From: a virus
DNA: 28,635 nucleotides
Strand: one strand, 5' to 3'
Virus record (IMG/VR): IMGVR_UViG_3300020221_000092
Span: 1 to 28,635 of that record
Under the pieces are notes generated by a model that worked only from the letters and a program-made list of their open reading frames with translations, did not search any database and had not been told where the DNA came from. Made by a program: the position numbers and the translations under genes. Shown here one piece after another: positions 4,003 through 18,300 of this stretch. Each line of letters opens with the position of its first letter. The first letter of the stretch is position 1.

Positions 4003-4404
4003 ATGCCCACAGAACGGGTAAGTAAGGCATTCAAGGACATCAGTATGTCATTTCAGGTAAATCCCCTGAATTATGACTTGATTGTGACTAAAAATGAGAC
4101 AGCCATTGCTCGTTCTGTTCGAAATCTTGTTCTGACGTACCCTGGAGAACGTTTTTTTAACTCAAATTTGGGTTCTAGAGTCTCTAGAGCACTCTTTGAT
4201 AATGTTGATCGTGTTTCCGCGTCAATTATTCAAGATGAAATTCGTAATACAATCGAAAATTATGAGCCAAGAGTGAATTTGACAGGTGTAGATGTCAGTC
4301 CAGACTACGATAATAACACTTTTAACGTCACAATTCGATATACAATTGTTGGAATTGATGTTTTACCTCAACAATTGTCATTTGCCTTACAACCGACACG
4401 ATAA
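4003..4404 (+). CDS. gp25: Baseplate wedge protein gp25
   Basis: The 133-residue product begins MPTERVSKAFKDIS and is almost the same length as T4 gp25 (132 aa). It has the family hallmarks: a helical N-terminal half with TYPGERFFN (about 45-53) and GSRVSRALF (57-65), then the EPR motif (residues 88-90), conserved from phage gp25 to the type VI secretion protein TssE. A beta-rich end follows (FNVTIRYTIVGIDV). In T4, gp25 joins gp6 and gp53 to tie the wedge to the tube-sheath start. A late-promoter-like octamer precedes it. No clear Shine-Dalgarno is seen. The gp6 start codon follows its stop with no gap, so the pair are likely coupled in translation. Confidence 0.93.
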   Translation: MPTERVSKAFKDISMSFQVNPLNYDLIVTKNETAIARSVRNLVLTYPGERFFNSNLGSRVSRALFDNVDRVSASIIQDEIRNTIENYEPRVNLTGVDVSPDYDNNTFNVTIRYTIVGIDVLPQQLSFALQPTR

Positions 4405-6318
4405 ATGGCACTAGTTAACTTTACAAATCTCGATTTCGATCAAATTAAAACTTCGATTAAGGATTATCTTAGATCGAATTCGAATTTTACTGACTATGAC
4501 TTTGAAGGATCGAACTTATCGACTATTATTGACGTTCTTGCGTATAATACATATATCTCCTCATATAATGCTAACATGGTTAGCAATGAGGTTTTCATTG
4601 ACAGTGCGACTTTAAGAGAAAATGTCGTCTCTCTCGCAAGAAATATTGGTTATGTCCCCAAATCACGTTCGGCTTCAAAGGCAACAGTTTCATTTTTCGT
4701 CGATACTACAGGATTTACAACAAATCCAATCACACTAACTCTTAGAAAGGGTATTGTTTGCACAAGTGCCACAAGTTTTGGTACTGAAAGTTATACTTTT
4801 TCGATTCAGGATGATGTCACTGTTCCAGTTGTGAACGGAATTGCTTCCTTTGATGGAATTGAAGTTTATGAGGGTACATATTTAACTCAAAACTTTACCG
4901 TAGACGCAAATAATCCAAATCAAAGATTTATTCTTCCAAATGCAAATATTGATAGTAAACTTATTCGTGTAATTGTAAGAAACACTCAACAAAGTTCTTT
5001 CACCCGCAAGTTTAGCCTTGCTGATAACTTAATTGGAGTCAATAGTGAATCAAAGGTTTTCTTCATTCAAGAAATTGAAGATCAAAGATATGAATTAATT
5101 TTTGGTGACAATGTTTTTGGCAAAAAACTTGACAATTTAAATTATATTGAAGTTGCATATGTTGTGACGAATGGAGAATCTGGAAATGGAGTTTCTTCAT
5201 TCACGTATAATGGTAGGATCGTAGATAATAATGGAACTGTCGTAACATCTGGAATTTCTTTATTAACGACAGATGTTACCTCTCAGAACGGCGCAGAGAT
5301 TGAATCGATAGATTCAATTAAAAAGTACGCACCACGCATCTATGCGTCCCAGAACCGCGCTGTAACTGCCTCTGACTATGAAACTATCATTCCTACACTT
5401 TATCCCGAAGCCGAGTCCATTTCAGTTTTCGGTGGAGAAGAACTGACTCCCCCAAGTTATGGAAAAGTTTTTATTTCAATTAAACCTTTTAATGGATCTT
5501 TCGTACCCAATAGCGTTAAAGATAACATCAAAACAAGATTGAGAAGTTATAGTGTTGCAGGTATCGTTCCCGAAATTTTAGATCTCAAGTATTTGTATGT
5601 TGAGTATGATAGCACAGTATATTACAACACAAATACAACTTCTGGAGTAGATTCTTTAAAAACTTCAGTTGCATCAAATATTGAAAAATATGCAAACTCT
5701 ACGGAACTTAATAAGTATGGCGCAAGATTTAAGTATAGTAAATTTTTAAAAATTATAGATGATACCAATCAGGCTATCACATCAAATATCACTAAAATTG
5801 TGATGCGTCGAGATGGAAAAATTGAAAAGGATAAACTAGCAAGATATGAAATTTGTTTTGGTAATCAATTTCATATCAAAGATTTGAAGAATGGATATAA
5901 TATAAAATCTTCCGGATTTAATGTTGATGGAATATCCGATATTGTATACTTATCAGATATTCCCGATGCTGATGGATTAAATGGAAGAATTTTTCTGTTT
6001 AAATTAAATTCTTCCGCAGAACCGATTGTTCTTCGTAATAATATTGGAAGTGTTAATTATGTAAAAGGTGAAATTTTACTTAATCCGATTAAAATTACAA
6101 ATACTGTTAAATTTGATAATGGAATTCCAATTATTCAAGTTTCCGCGATTCCGCAGTCAAATGATGTTATTGGATTACAGGATTTATATTTGCAACTAGA
6201 TATTAATAATAGTGTGTTAAATATGGTATCAGATGAAATTTCTTCTGGCGCTAGTATTTCAGGATCAACTTACACAGTAACCTCAAGTTACACAAACGGA
6301 GCCTTCGTAAGATCGTAA
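4405..6318 (+). CDS. gp6: Baseplate wedge protein gp6
   Basis: The product is 637 aa, close to T4 gp6 (660 aa). It begins MALVNFTNLDFDQIKTSIKD, and the N-terminal region (to about 100) carries DFEGSNLSTIIDVLAYNTY and the NEVFIDSATLRENV segment typical of the gp6/J-like wedge family. The middle holds the conserved block PRIYASQNRAVTASDYETI (about 311-329). In T4 two gp6 copies per wedge form the ring that encircles the tube and holds gp25 and gp53. The C-terminal third is beta-rich and more variable. It starts directly after the gp25 stop and leads with a 4-nt gap into the giant gene, consistent with one late transcript for wedge proteins. Confidence 0.92.
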   Translation: MALVNFTNLDFDQIKTSIKDYLRSNSNFTDYDFEGSNLSTIIDVLAYNTYISSYNANMVSNEVFIDSATLRENVVSLARNIGYVPKSRSASKATVSFFVDTTGFTTNPITLTLRKGIVCTSATSFGTESYTFSIQDDVTVPVVNGIASFDGIEVYEGTYLTQNFTVDANNPNQRFILPNANIDSKLIRVIVRNTQQSSFTRKFSLADNLIGVNSESKVFFIQEIEDQRYELIFGDNVFGKKLDNLNYIEVAYVVTNGESGNGVSSFTYNGRIVDNNGTVVTSGISLLTTDVTSQNGAEIESIDSIKKYAPRIYASQNRAVTASDYETIIPTLYPEAESISVFGGEELTPPSYGKVFISIKPFNGSFVPNSVKDNIKTRLRSYSVAGIVPEILDLKYLYVEYDSTVYYNTNTTSGVDSLKTSVASNIEKYANSTELNKYGARFKYSKFLKIIDDTNQAITSNITKIVMRRDGKIEKDKLARYEICFGNQFHIKDLKNGYNIKSSGFNVDGISDIVYLSDIPDADGLNGRIFLFKLNSSAEPIVLRNNIGSVNYVKGEILLNPIKITNTVKFDNGIPIIQVSAIPQSNDVIGLQDLYLQLDINNSVLNMVSDEISSGASISGSTYTVTSSYTNGAFVRS

Positions 6319-6322
6319 TCAT

Positions 6323-9300
6323 ATGTCAGAAACCAGAGTCAACGTTAATCTGCTTGTTGAAGGACAACTTCCTAATTTTGTCAGAGAAGAATTTCCATTA
6401 GTTTCCGAATTTTTATCTCAGTATTATAAGTCTTTAGAATATCAAAGTGGAACTTCTGATATTTTGCAAAATATTGATCAATATGTAAAAGTCGATCAAT
6501 TATCAAACATAACAGATTCAACAACACTCACTCAAGATGTTGGATTTATTGATGATGCGATTAATGTTGTATCGACATATGGTTTTCCAGATCATTATGG
6601 ATTAATTTTAATTGATGATGAAATTATTACATATACTGCAAAAACAGCAACTTCATTTACTGGATGTGCTCGTGGATTTAGTGGAGTAACTTCTTATCAA
6701 GGAGAATCAAATTCAGATCAACTTGTATTTTCACAATCAGACTCTGCAGAACATACATCTTCAACAACAGTTACAAATTTAAGTGTACTGTTTTTGAAAG
6801 AGTTCTTTTATAAGTTAAAAAAACAAGTTACTCCAGGATTTGAAAATAGAGAGTTATATTCACAGTTGAATGATGGTTTATTTGTCAAACAATCTAAAGA
6901 TTTTTATTCATCAAAAGGAACTGATGCTTCTTTTAAAATTCTTTTTGGTGCATTATATGGAAAAAATGTTGAGATTATTAGGCCTAGAGATTATCTCATT
7001 CAACCTTCAGATGCTCAATATAGAATTACAAAAGATTTAGTTGTAGAAGCAATTGAGGGTGATCCCACAGACTTAGAGAACAAAACTCTGTATCAAGATG
7101 CTGCCACTAATATTAATAAGGCAGAAGGAACAATTTCAAATGTAGAAAAAATTGTTAGAGGAGAAAAGGAATATTATGTTATTAGTTTAGATGCAGATTA
7201 TGATAGAGATATTAATGTAAATGGAACGGTTCTTGGAAACTTCACAGTTCATCCAAAAACTAGATTAATCTCAGATGTAAGTATTGGATCAGAAACTTTA
7301 GATGTTGATTCTACTGTAGGATTTCCTTCTGCCGGATCTTTAATTATTGATTTAAATAATGAAACATCAGTCACAATAACTTACACATCAAAAACGTTAA
7401 ATCAATTTTTTGGATGTTCTGGAATTACTCAAAATTTATCATCGCAGCAAGATATTAGATTAGATACATTTGCTTATGGATACTCAGATAATCAAGGCAC
7501 AAATATTGTAAAAGTTAGAATTACTGGCGTTTTATCTGACTTAGATATTCTCAATTTTAATTCTTACTACTCTGCAAATGATTTAATTAATGTTAAATCT
7601 CTTGGAAAATCTCTTGAAGAACAAAAAGCAAATAATTGGTTTTTTAATGTTTCTACAAGATATGAAGTTAAATCTGTTATTCTCTTAGATTCATCAGATT
7701 TCACGTATCAAATAACCCTGTACGATGATCATAATTTATCAATTGGCGATTCAGTAACACTAATTTCATCAACTGGAGTAGAATATCTTCCAAGTGATAT
7801 TGTATTAATTCAAAATAAAAAAGTTTTTGATATTAAAGGACAAGGAATATTAGATACAAATCTTTTTTATACTATTAGAAAAAATCTATTAAAAGTTAAT
7901 TCTACAAATTACCCAGAATTAAGTAAATATACTTCAAATGTTCAAAATGTTTATTCTGATTTGCAGGATTCGTTATATGTTGCTTCACCATCACTACCAA
8001 CATATTTAAATCAAGCTTTAGATATTAAAGATAGAACAGTAACTTTCTCTGGAACATTTAATGGAACAGATCTTGTAATCGGAACGCACGGGTTTTACAC
8101 CGGAGACTCTGTAGTTTATTATGAAACTAATGAGGCGAATAAACTTGATTTAATTAACGGAGTTTATTTTGTAAAAAAAGTTGATGATTCAGCAATTAGA
8201 TTGGCAAGAAGTAAGGATAATATTTTTACGAACAATTATATTACAGTTAACGGAACAGTAACAAATAATAAATTTTATTTAGCTCAATTTACAAATTCAG
8301 ACTTAACTCTTAAAAAATTAGAACCTCAAAAGTTAATTAGAAAATTAATTGAACCAACAGACGATGTTATTCAACATGAGACTGTTCCAGGATCTACGGG
8401 AATATTTGTAAATGGTGTCGAGGTACTTAATTACAAATCTCAAAATGCAGTTTATTTTGGAGAAATTGAAAATATTGCAGTAACTGCATCTGGAATTGGA
8501 TATGATATTCTTAATCCTCCCGTTTTAACTATTAGTGATGATATTGGAAGTGGTGCGAATGCGTATTGCTCTGTGTCAGGACAACTGGAAAGAATTGATA
8601 TTATTGATCCTGGATTTGATTATGTGGAAGATCCAATTATTACTATTTCCGGCGGTAATGGATCTGGAGCAACGGTAAAAGCAAATTTAACTGATTTTGA
8701 TCATAGTGTTGAATTCAATTCCATTGAATCGGCATCTTTGGTTAATTTAACAAATAATACAATTGGATTTTCTAGTCATCACAAATTTAGAGATGCTGAA
8801 GAAATAATTTACAGCACTCAAGGAGGAACAAATGTTGGTGGTTTAACAACTGGATCTAAGTATTATGCTTCTGTACAAGACGCATTTACTATTAAATTGC
8901 ACAAAACTTTTACGGATGCTGCAGTAGGAATTAATACAATTGATTTAACAAGCTATGGAACAGGAAATCATAGATTTTTATCGATTGGTAAAAAGAAGAA
9001 ATTAATATCGATTATTGTTACCAACGCAGGAACAGGTTATAAAAATAAAAAAACAACAATAAATTCATCTGGAATCAACACAGCATCAAATTCTATTTTG
9101 ATTCAAAATCATGGATATCAAAGTGGAGAAATTATTACTTATAGCACGAGTGGATCATCTATAGGCGGTTTATCACCATCATCATCTTATTATATTACTA
9201 AAATTGATAATAACGAATTTAAATTATCTCCACTTGGAATTGGAACAGAAATAAAATCTTTTTATTATACAACAAAACAATATATTGATCTAACTTCTTC

Positions 9301-12300
9301 TGGAAGTGGGATTCATGAATTTAATTATCCACCAATTGAGGTTTCTATTAAAGGAAATATTGGCGTATCAACTTTAACTGGACAAAATTATCAAGCCGTT
9401 TTACAACCAATTTTTAGAGGATCCATTGATTCAGTTTATATTGAAAATGGAGGAACAAACTATGGTTCTGAGGAAATTTTAAATTACAATAGACAACCAC
9501 AGTTTTCTTTACTTAATGGAACTGGTGCTCAAGTTTTATCAATTATTTCTAATGGGAGAATCTCTGAAGTTTTAGTTAAAAATGGAGGATCTGGATATAA
9601 TTCTCCACCCACATTAAGCGTTAGTGGTTCTGGCAATGGGGCAATTTTAACTCCAATTATTGCAAACGGATCTTTAGTTGAAGTTAAAGTTATTTCTGGC
9701 GGAATAGGGTATTCATCTTCATCAACTATCATTGATGTAATTTCTGCTGGATCGGAAGCTAAATTTGAAGCACAAATTAAGGAATGGAGAATTAATTTAG
9801 TTGAAAGTTTATTTAATGCAAATCAAATTTCATCTGATGATGGAATTGTAGCAGATCCCATTATCTCAACATTTGGACTTGAATATTCTCATGCATATGC
9901 TGCAAGAAAATTAAGAAGTTCAGTATTGGCAAAACAATTTACTGGTTCCAATGAAGTTTTTATTCCAGATCTTCAAGTTTTTAATGGAAAAGAAGTAACT
10001 TCAACAATTCATTCTCCAATTATTGGTTGGGCATATGATGGTAATCCCATTTACGGGCCATATGGATATTCAACGCAAACCGGTGGAGCGATAAAAATAT
10101 TAAAGTCTGGTTATGAAGTGGTTTCAAAACCCGGAAGGCCAAGCACATCTACTTATCCTTTAGGTATTTTTGTTAACGATTATGAATTTACAAACAGTGG
10201 AGATTTGGATGAGCATAATGGAAGATTCTGCATCACTCCAGATTACCCAAATGGAGTTTATGCTTATTTCTCTACAATAAACTCACAATATCTTGAATCG
10301 GTTGGCCCATTCCAAAATTATAGAAAACCAGTATTTCCATATTTGATTGGCAATACTTATAAGTCAACTCCAATTGAATTTAACTTCCATAAAACATCAA
10401 ATCAAGATGATATTAATTTGAATGAAACAAAATGGATTAGAAATACTACACCATACAATGCGACTAAATCCAGAAGTTATTATGATTACCTTTTAGATCC
10501 AAACTCTATTAAAAAGCAACTTTCTATTGTTAAGAATAGTTCAAGAGGAATAGTTGACTCAATAGGTATTGTAACTGGTGGAAATGATTATCAAATAGAT
10601 GATCAAATTGGTTTTGATAATTCGAATACTGGTGGTGCGGGAGTAATTGCAAAAGTTTCTTCAATTAAAGGAAAAACAGTATCTCAAGTTAGCGTTGCAA
10701 CATCAACAATTTCAAATATTGAATTTGTGCCGTTTAATAAACCAAATGCACTTATTGGATTTGCAACATCACCTCACAATTTACTTACAAATGAAATTGT
10801 TACCTTTAGTTCATTAAATGATTCAGAACAATCTGGAAAGATTACAGTTACACCCAATAAACTCACACTAGTAAGTGGAATTGGATCTGTAGGGTACACT
10901 GGACTTGTTACTTATTTTGAAGTTTCTGGATCTTTAACTTATCCTTCAATAAAAGAGAATGACATATATCAAATTTTAACTGAACAGGTTAGAGTTCTCA
11001 ATATTGATACAAATTCTTCAAGAATTAGAGTTCTTAGAAATCAAAATGGAACTCTTGGAGTTTCTACATATAGTGCTGGAATAGCTTTAACTGAAAATTC
11101 TAGAAAATTTGAAATTAATATCGGATTATCCACATCATATCAATATGATTTAAATACCGAATTTTATTTTAATCCAGAAGAATCTGTCGGACTTGGAACA
11201 ACTTCTGGCCCTGGAATTGGATACACTTTAACATTCACAAATCCTGGAGTTGGAATTACGCAAATCAATGTTCCAACCCAGTCAATTTACTTACCAAATC
11301 ACAGATTACTAACTGGATTGGAATTGGTATATTCTTCAAATGGTGGAACAGCGGTTTCTGTTTCTACTGATGGTATTTCAAGTTTTCAACTTTTAGATAA
11401 TCAAATTGTTTATGCTGCTAAATTATCAGATGACTTAATTGGCATTTCTACTATTAAAGTTGGTTTAGGATCTACTGGAATTTTTGTTGGAATTGGAAGT
11501 ACATCAACTAATCTATTATACTTTACAAATGTTGGAACTGGAGATACGCATAGTTTAACAACTAACTATTCAAATATATTAACTGGACAAATTAGCAAAA
11601 ATACAGTTACTGTATCAACTTCCTCTACTCATGGACTTTTAACTGAGGACAATGTTGTTATTTCGGTAAAACCAGGAATAACTACTACGGTTGTGTTGAA
11701 ATATGACAATTATAATCGTAGATTAATTGCAAATCCTAGAGAATTTGTAGCAGGAGATGTAAATGTCATAAATGATACTATTAATATTCCCAATCATCGT
11801 TATTTTACGGGACAAAAGATTCTCCACACAGCAACAACTGCACTTTCTGGAGGATTATTGAGTGAACAAGTTTATTATGTTGTAGTTGTTAATGATAATG
11901 AAATTAAACTTTCAAATTCATTTTACGAGTCAACAAAAACAAATCCAAGTTTTGTTGGCATCACCACAGCGGGTTCGGGAACAATTTCCGAAATTAATCC
12001 GCCAATTAAATTAACAAAAAATAATAATTTAGTTTTTGATGTTTCAGATTCATCATTATCATTTACAAAAGGCGGACAAAACTATCCAGCATTTAATTTA
12101 AATTTTTACACAGATTCTGAATTTTTAAATAAATTTGAATCCACTGGAACTAATAATACATTTGAAGTTGTAAAATCTGGAAGTATTGGCATTAGTTCTT
12201 TAGCAAAAGTAACTTTAAGAACTAATGATAATTTTCCTAATGTTTTATATTATAGGTTAGAAGCAGCAGATTTATTGAATAATGAATCGGTTAAAACTGA

Positions 12301-15300
12301 GATTATAACGGACAATGAGGTTGTTAATTATAATCAAATTTTATTAGTAGATAGCATTTATAATGGATTGCATAATATTTTCCAAAACTCTTCAACTTCT
12401 TTCACATATACTACATCATCTACTCCAGAAAAGTCCGAATATACATCATCCGAAGCTATAATTGAATATACTACAGATTCGAAAACAGTATATGGCACAA
12501 TATCATCAATTGAACTGAATTCAAAAGGTAGAAATTATAAAAAAATTCCAAAAGTTTCTTTTATCAAATCTACATTTGGCAACAATGCAATTCTTAAGGT
12601 AAACAGTTCTTCAATAGGACTAATTAATAAAATTGAAATTCAAGATATTGGATTTGATTATCCCTCCGATCTAACTGTTCGTCCTTCTGCAAAATTACCA
12701 GATGTTTTGCAAATAGAAAATCTTTCATCATTCAAATCGATTGGAATTTCTTCGGTTGGAAGAAATTATACTTTAGCACCAGATTTATTGGTTATTGATG
12801 GTATAACAAATCAAACTATTAATGATGTTGATTTGGAATATGATTTGGATAACCAGAGTGTTACTATTCTTAAAAATACAAAGAGTTTAAGTAATGCTAC
12901 TCCCACAATTTTGCCAGTTAACAATATTAATGGAGTTGGTATAAGTACAATTCGTTTTATAGAATCAACTAAAGATGTTATTGTAACTTTAGGATCTAGT
13001 TTTAGTAACGCATCAGATTTCCCCTTTGGAATTGGAGATAAAGTTCTAATTGAAGGTATAGGTGTTGGTATTGCTACTACTGCTAGGGGATATAATTCTT
13101 CAGGATATAACTATGCTTTATTTGCGATTGTAAATACTGATCCAAATATTGGCGGTATTGGCGCAACTGTCTCTTATAATTTAACATCATATCTTTCTGC
13201 GGGACAAATTCCCGGAACATTTGATCCACTCAATTCTGCTGGAAGAATAATTCCTCAAAGTCATTTTCCAATTTTCGATATAGAAATTGAACCAAATGAA
13301 TTTAGTGTTGGGGAAAATGTATATTCAAATTCTTCTTTAGGAGTAGTTCAAGAATGGGATGAATTGAATGGAAATTTAAAGGTAGCAACTAACAAAGATT
13401 TTATTGCTAACGAAATATTAATTGGCCAAAGTTCGGGAACTAAAGCATTAATTAATAATGTTATTAAAGCAGACTCAGTATATAATGTTGGATCCGGATC
13501 AACCGTAAGAAAAGGATGGAATACTGAGACGGGATTTTTGAATAATGATTTACAAAGAATTCATGATAATGATTATTATCAATATTTCTCATATTCACTG
13601 AAATCTGAAGTAGAAATTGAAACTTGGAATGATCCTGTTAGTTCTTTGAATCACACTGCCGGATTTAAAAAATTCAGTGATTTATTACTTAATTCGTCAC
13701 CATCAATTTATTCAGGAATCTCTACTTCTCAAGATAATGGAGATGTTAGTGGAATAGCAGATCTCACTAGAAATGTAAGTTTAAACTGCACATATGATTT
13801 TGATTTGGCATCGGAAAGAATTATTAATATTAGTGGCAATTTTGCTTCAAATGAGATTGTATTGAATTCTCAAGTGGTGCAAGATTACTTAGAATCGATA
13901 GGCAATAGAGTTTTAGTTGTTGATGATTTAGGAAATCAATTCAATAGTAATCCAAGGCCAACAAAATTCAGTGTAGTTGATACTTTCCTAACAAGTGCTC
14001 ATAGGTATAAAAAATATATCGCATCTATATTTGACACATTTGACACAAATGAAAGAGAAACTCTTATAATTTCGATGTTGCATGATGATGGTGGTAATGC
14101 ATATTTGAATCAATATGGAAGAGTTGAAACTGTTCATGATTTGGGTTCTTTTGATTTTAATATAAGTGGAACTGATGGGCAACTCTTATTTTTCCCAAAA
14201 CAATTTGCATTAAATAATTACGACATTTCATTATCATCCTATGGAATTGGAGATATTGCTTCGGGAATTGCAACTTGCAATTTAGGTGATGTCGTAAAAA
14301 TTCAAAGTTCAACAACTCTTGTATCTATAGGAACATCTACAGCAACAACTATTGTTGGAATTGCATCTACATATAGATCAACGAAAGTTTTAATTTTATT
14401 TACTGCTTCAGATGAGTCATATTTTGAAGTCGATGAGATTACTTTAATACATGATAACACTAATGTAGAGTTACTTGAGTATGGACAGTTAACCACTGAT
14501 ACTCTTCAACCAGACGGAATCCCTGGATTGGGAACATACTCTGCATATATTTCGGGATCTACTTTAAATATCGATTTTACTCCAAATGTTGGATTGAGTA
14601 CTGATTATAATGTAAATACGATCCAAGTTTCTATTGCAAATACAAACTCAGTAGGAGTTGGAACTTCAACAATTCTTGACACGCAACTTTCTTCTAACTT
14701 TGTTTCTATTGCATCATCAACATCACCAACAGCTACGGTAGTTTCTCAATTCAATCTTGATGACTATACTTCTGCATATTATATTGTTTCAATAGAAGAT
14801 ACTACCAATAATCAATATCAAACTGAAGAGATAATTGGTATTTCTGAAGGTTCAAATGCTTATATAACAGAGTTTGGAACTTTAACTACAAACTCATATC
14901 TTGGCGATTTCAGTGCAGATCTTTCTGGTAATAATTATCAACTTAAATTTACTCCAAATGCAAATATAGATTGCCAAGTTAGAGTATTTGAACATTTAGT
15001 TAGTCATGTTCACAATTTATCTTTAGATTCAGAAATAGATTTAGAATTAGCAAATATTGAGGGTGATTATGGATCATATAGTGGAACTGACATTGACATC
15101 AAAAAGTCTTTTCCACTAACTTATAAAGAACTTTCAATTTTTGAAAGATATGTTCTTGGAAATGATTCCTCAATTGTAGATTTGAGTTTAAATGCAATTA
15201 AAGTTCCAAATCACTTCTTTGTTACAGGTGAAAAAATATCATACACTTATGATGATTCTGGTGCGGGCACATTAAATGCAATTGGAATTTCCACAACGTC

Positions 15301-18300
15301 AATTGTTGGTATTGGCACTACCGACAAATTGCCAACAGATTTGTATGTCGTAAAAGTTAATGATCTTTATGTTCGGGTAGCAGCATCAGCATCTGAAGCT
15401 TTAAGTGTTCCTCCATCTGTATTAACTTTGAGCAGTGTAGGAATCGGAACTTCTCATGTTTTAAGATCTTTGAATCAAAATAATAAAGCATTGATTAGTA
15501 TCGATAATGTAATACAATCTCCCATTGTTTCTACAGCAATAACAACAACTATTAGTACATATGTTTCGGCAACAGATACTCAAATAACATTAAGTGGAAT
15601 CACCTCATTCTTTGGTGGGGATTTAATTAAGATCGATAATGAAATTATGAAGATTAGTTCAATTGGAATTGGATTTACTAATGCTGTAGTGGTTGAACGT
15701 CCTCTTCTTGGAACTGGAGTTGCAACACACGCTCAAAATTCTATTATAACTAAAGTTTTAGGAAATTACAATATTACTAATAATACTATTCATTTTGTTA
15801 CTGCTCCATATGGACTAGTTCCCTTTTCCAATCCATCAAATAGAGCAGATGAACAAGATTATGTTGGATTGACTACTGGATCCACATTTAGTGGAAGAGT
15901 TTTTACAAAATCTGGAGTCCCACAAACTTCTAATGAACCATACTATAATAATTACATTTTTGATGATATTTCTTCGCAATTTAATGGATCCGATAAAACA
16001 TTTACGCTACAAACAAACAATTCAAATGTCACAGGATTCTCAACCAGCAATGCTGTAGTTTTAATTAATCAAATTTTCCAAGGGCCAGCAAGAGATGGAG
16101 CAAATCCAATTATTGGCGATTATGATCTTAGTGAGCAATCAGGAATTACGTCAATCACATTTACTGGAACAGGAATTTCTACAGATTATGATGTCAATAC
16201 TGCAAGCATTCCTCGTGGTGGAATTATAGTTTCTGTCGCATCAACTGAAGGATTTGGGTATCAACCATTAGTTGCTGCAGGAGGAACTGCAATTGTTTCT
16301 ATTGCGGGAACTATTGAATCAATTAGTATTGGAAACAGTGGTTCTGGATATAGATCTGGAATTCAAACTCACGTCAATGTTGGAGTTATTACCGAAAGCA
16401 CTGGAATTGTCAATATTGAGTATATTGGAATTGCTACTATAAGTGATGGACATGTTATTGGAGTTGCAATCACAAATCCTGGGATTGGTTATACATCATC
16501 CAATCCCCCAATTGTAGTATTTGATGATCCACTTTCATATTCAAATATTCCATTAATTTATAGTTCCTCTTCCGTTCTTGGAGTAGGTACTGGAGCGGTT
16601 GTCGATATTGTTGTTGGCCAAGGTTCAAGCGTAATTAACTTTGAAATTAGAAACACTGGATATTCTTATGGACAAGGCGAAATTCTAACTGTTGCTACTG
16701 GAGGATCAACTGGTATTCCAACAGACACTGCGCTTACTTTTGAAGAGTTCCAAATTGCAATTGATAGAACTCAAACAGATTCTTTCTTTGGAATGACGAT
16801 TGGAGATTTACAAGTTTTAGATCCTATTGATAATCTATTTGATGGCGAGTTAAAAACTTTCCCATTAAAAATTGACGGACTTCAAACGACAATTAGAGCA
16901 AGAAAAGGATCAAATATTGATATTCAAGCAACATTATTAGTTTTCATTAATGACATTTTGCAAGTTCCCGGAAATGGATACACATTTGATGGCGGAAGTA
17001 CAATTACTTTCCCAGAGCCTCCAAAACCTGGAGACATATCAAAATTACTTTTTTATAAAGGCAATGGTGATATTGATGTTATAACTGTTGATATTCTTGA
17101 AACAATCAAAGAAGGCGACACCGTACAATTATATGATGATAGCATTGACTTGACACAAAATAAGAGATTGGTTACTCAAATAAACTCTACAGATATAATT
17201 CAAACTAATGCTTATTATAAACCAGGACTAACTCAAGATAGTACACTATTGAGGCCTTTGATTTGGTGTAGACAAACTGAAGATAAAATTATTAATGGTG
17301 TTGGTGTTGGTAAAGATAGAATTTCTTATGAACCTTTGATTCAACCAACAACAAATATTATTCAAAATGTAGGCATTTCTTCAGATGAAATTTTTGTCGA
17401 AAGTGTTAAAACATTTTTTGATCATGCTAAAGAGTATGATTCAAGTTCTAAGTTACCACGAAAATTAATTCTTATAGATCAAGATATAATTGTTGGAGGA
17501 ATCGCAACTGCTTTAGTTTCAATCGCTGGAACAATTAGTTCAATCGTTATTTCTGATGGAGGCGTTGGATATACAACAACACCAACTGTCACGATTTCTG
17601 ATCCAATTGGAATTGGAACAACAAGAGCGACAGCAACAGCAACTATATCATCTGGAAGTGTAACATCTATTTCCATAGATTATCCTGGATATGGGTATAC
17701 TACCACAAATCCACCATCTGTTTTAATAGAGCAACCTCCACCCAAGTATGAGATAATTGATAATGTTTCTTATGAAGGTGACTTTGGTATTATTGTAGGA
17801 GTCAATTCAACATCTGTTGGAGTTGCATCTACGGGTATTGTGTTTGATTTCTTTATTCCTCAAGATTCTTTCTTAAGAGATTTAAACATTAATACTGTTG
17901 GTATTGCAACTACAGGAGTTAGTGGAATTCAAACTGGATATTACTTTATTATTGATAATTCCAATATTGGATATGGAGTTACCTCTTTAAGACAAGATGG
18001 ATCTGTTGTTGGACTAGGAAGTACTTTTATTGATAATATTTACGAGGTAGCATCAGTTTCTATCGCGCAAACTGATGTTGCTGGAGTTGGATTAACTTAT
18101 GTTGCTCAAGTAACTGTAAGTCTTGATTCTTATAATGGATTAAGTGGATTTGGATTTAGTAGTTTCTATGGTGAATATAGTTGGGGAAGATTAAGTTCTT
18201 TTGTCAGATTAGATCCTAAAGAATTTACAATTTATAATAATGGTATTTTAGGAATTAGTACTTCACCAACAATTCAAAGAGTAAATCCACTCAAATACCG

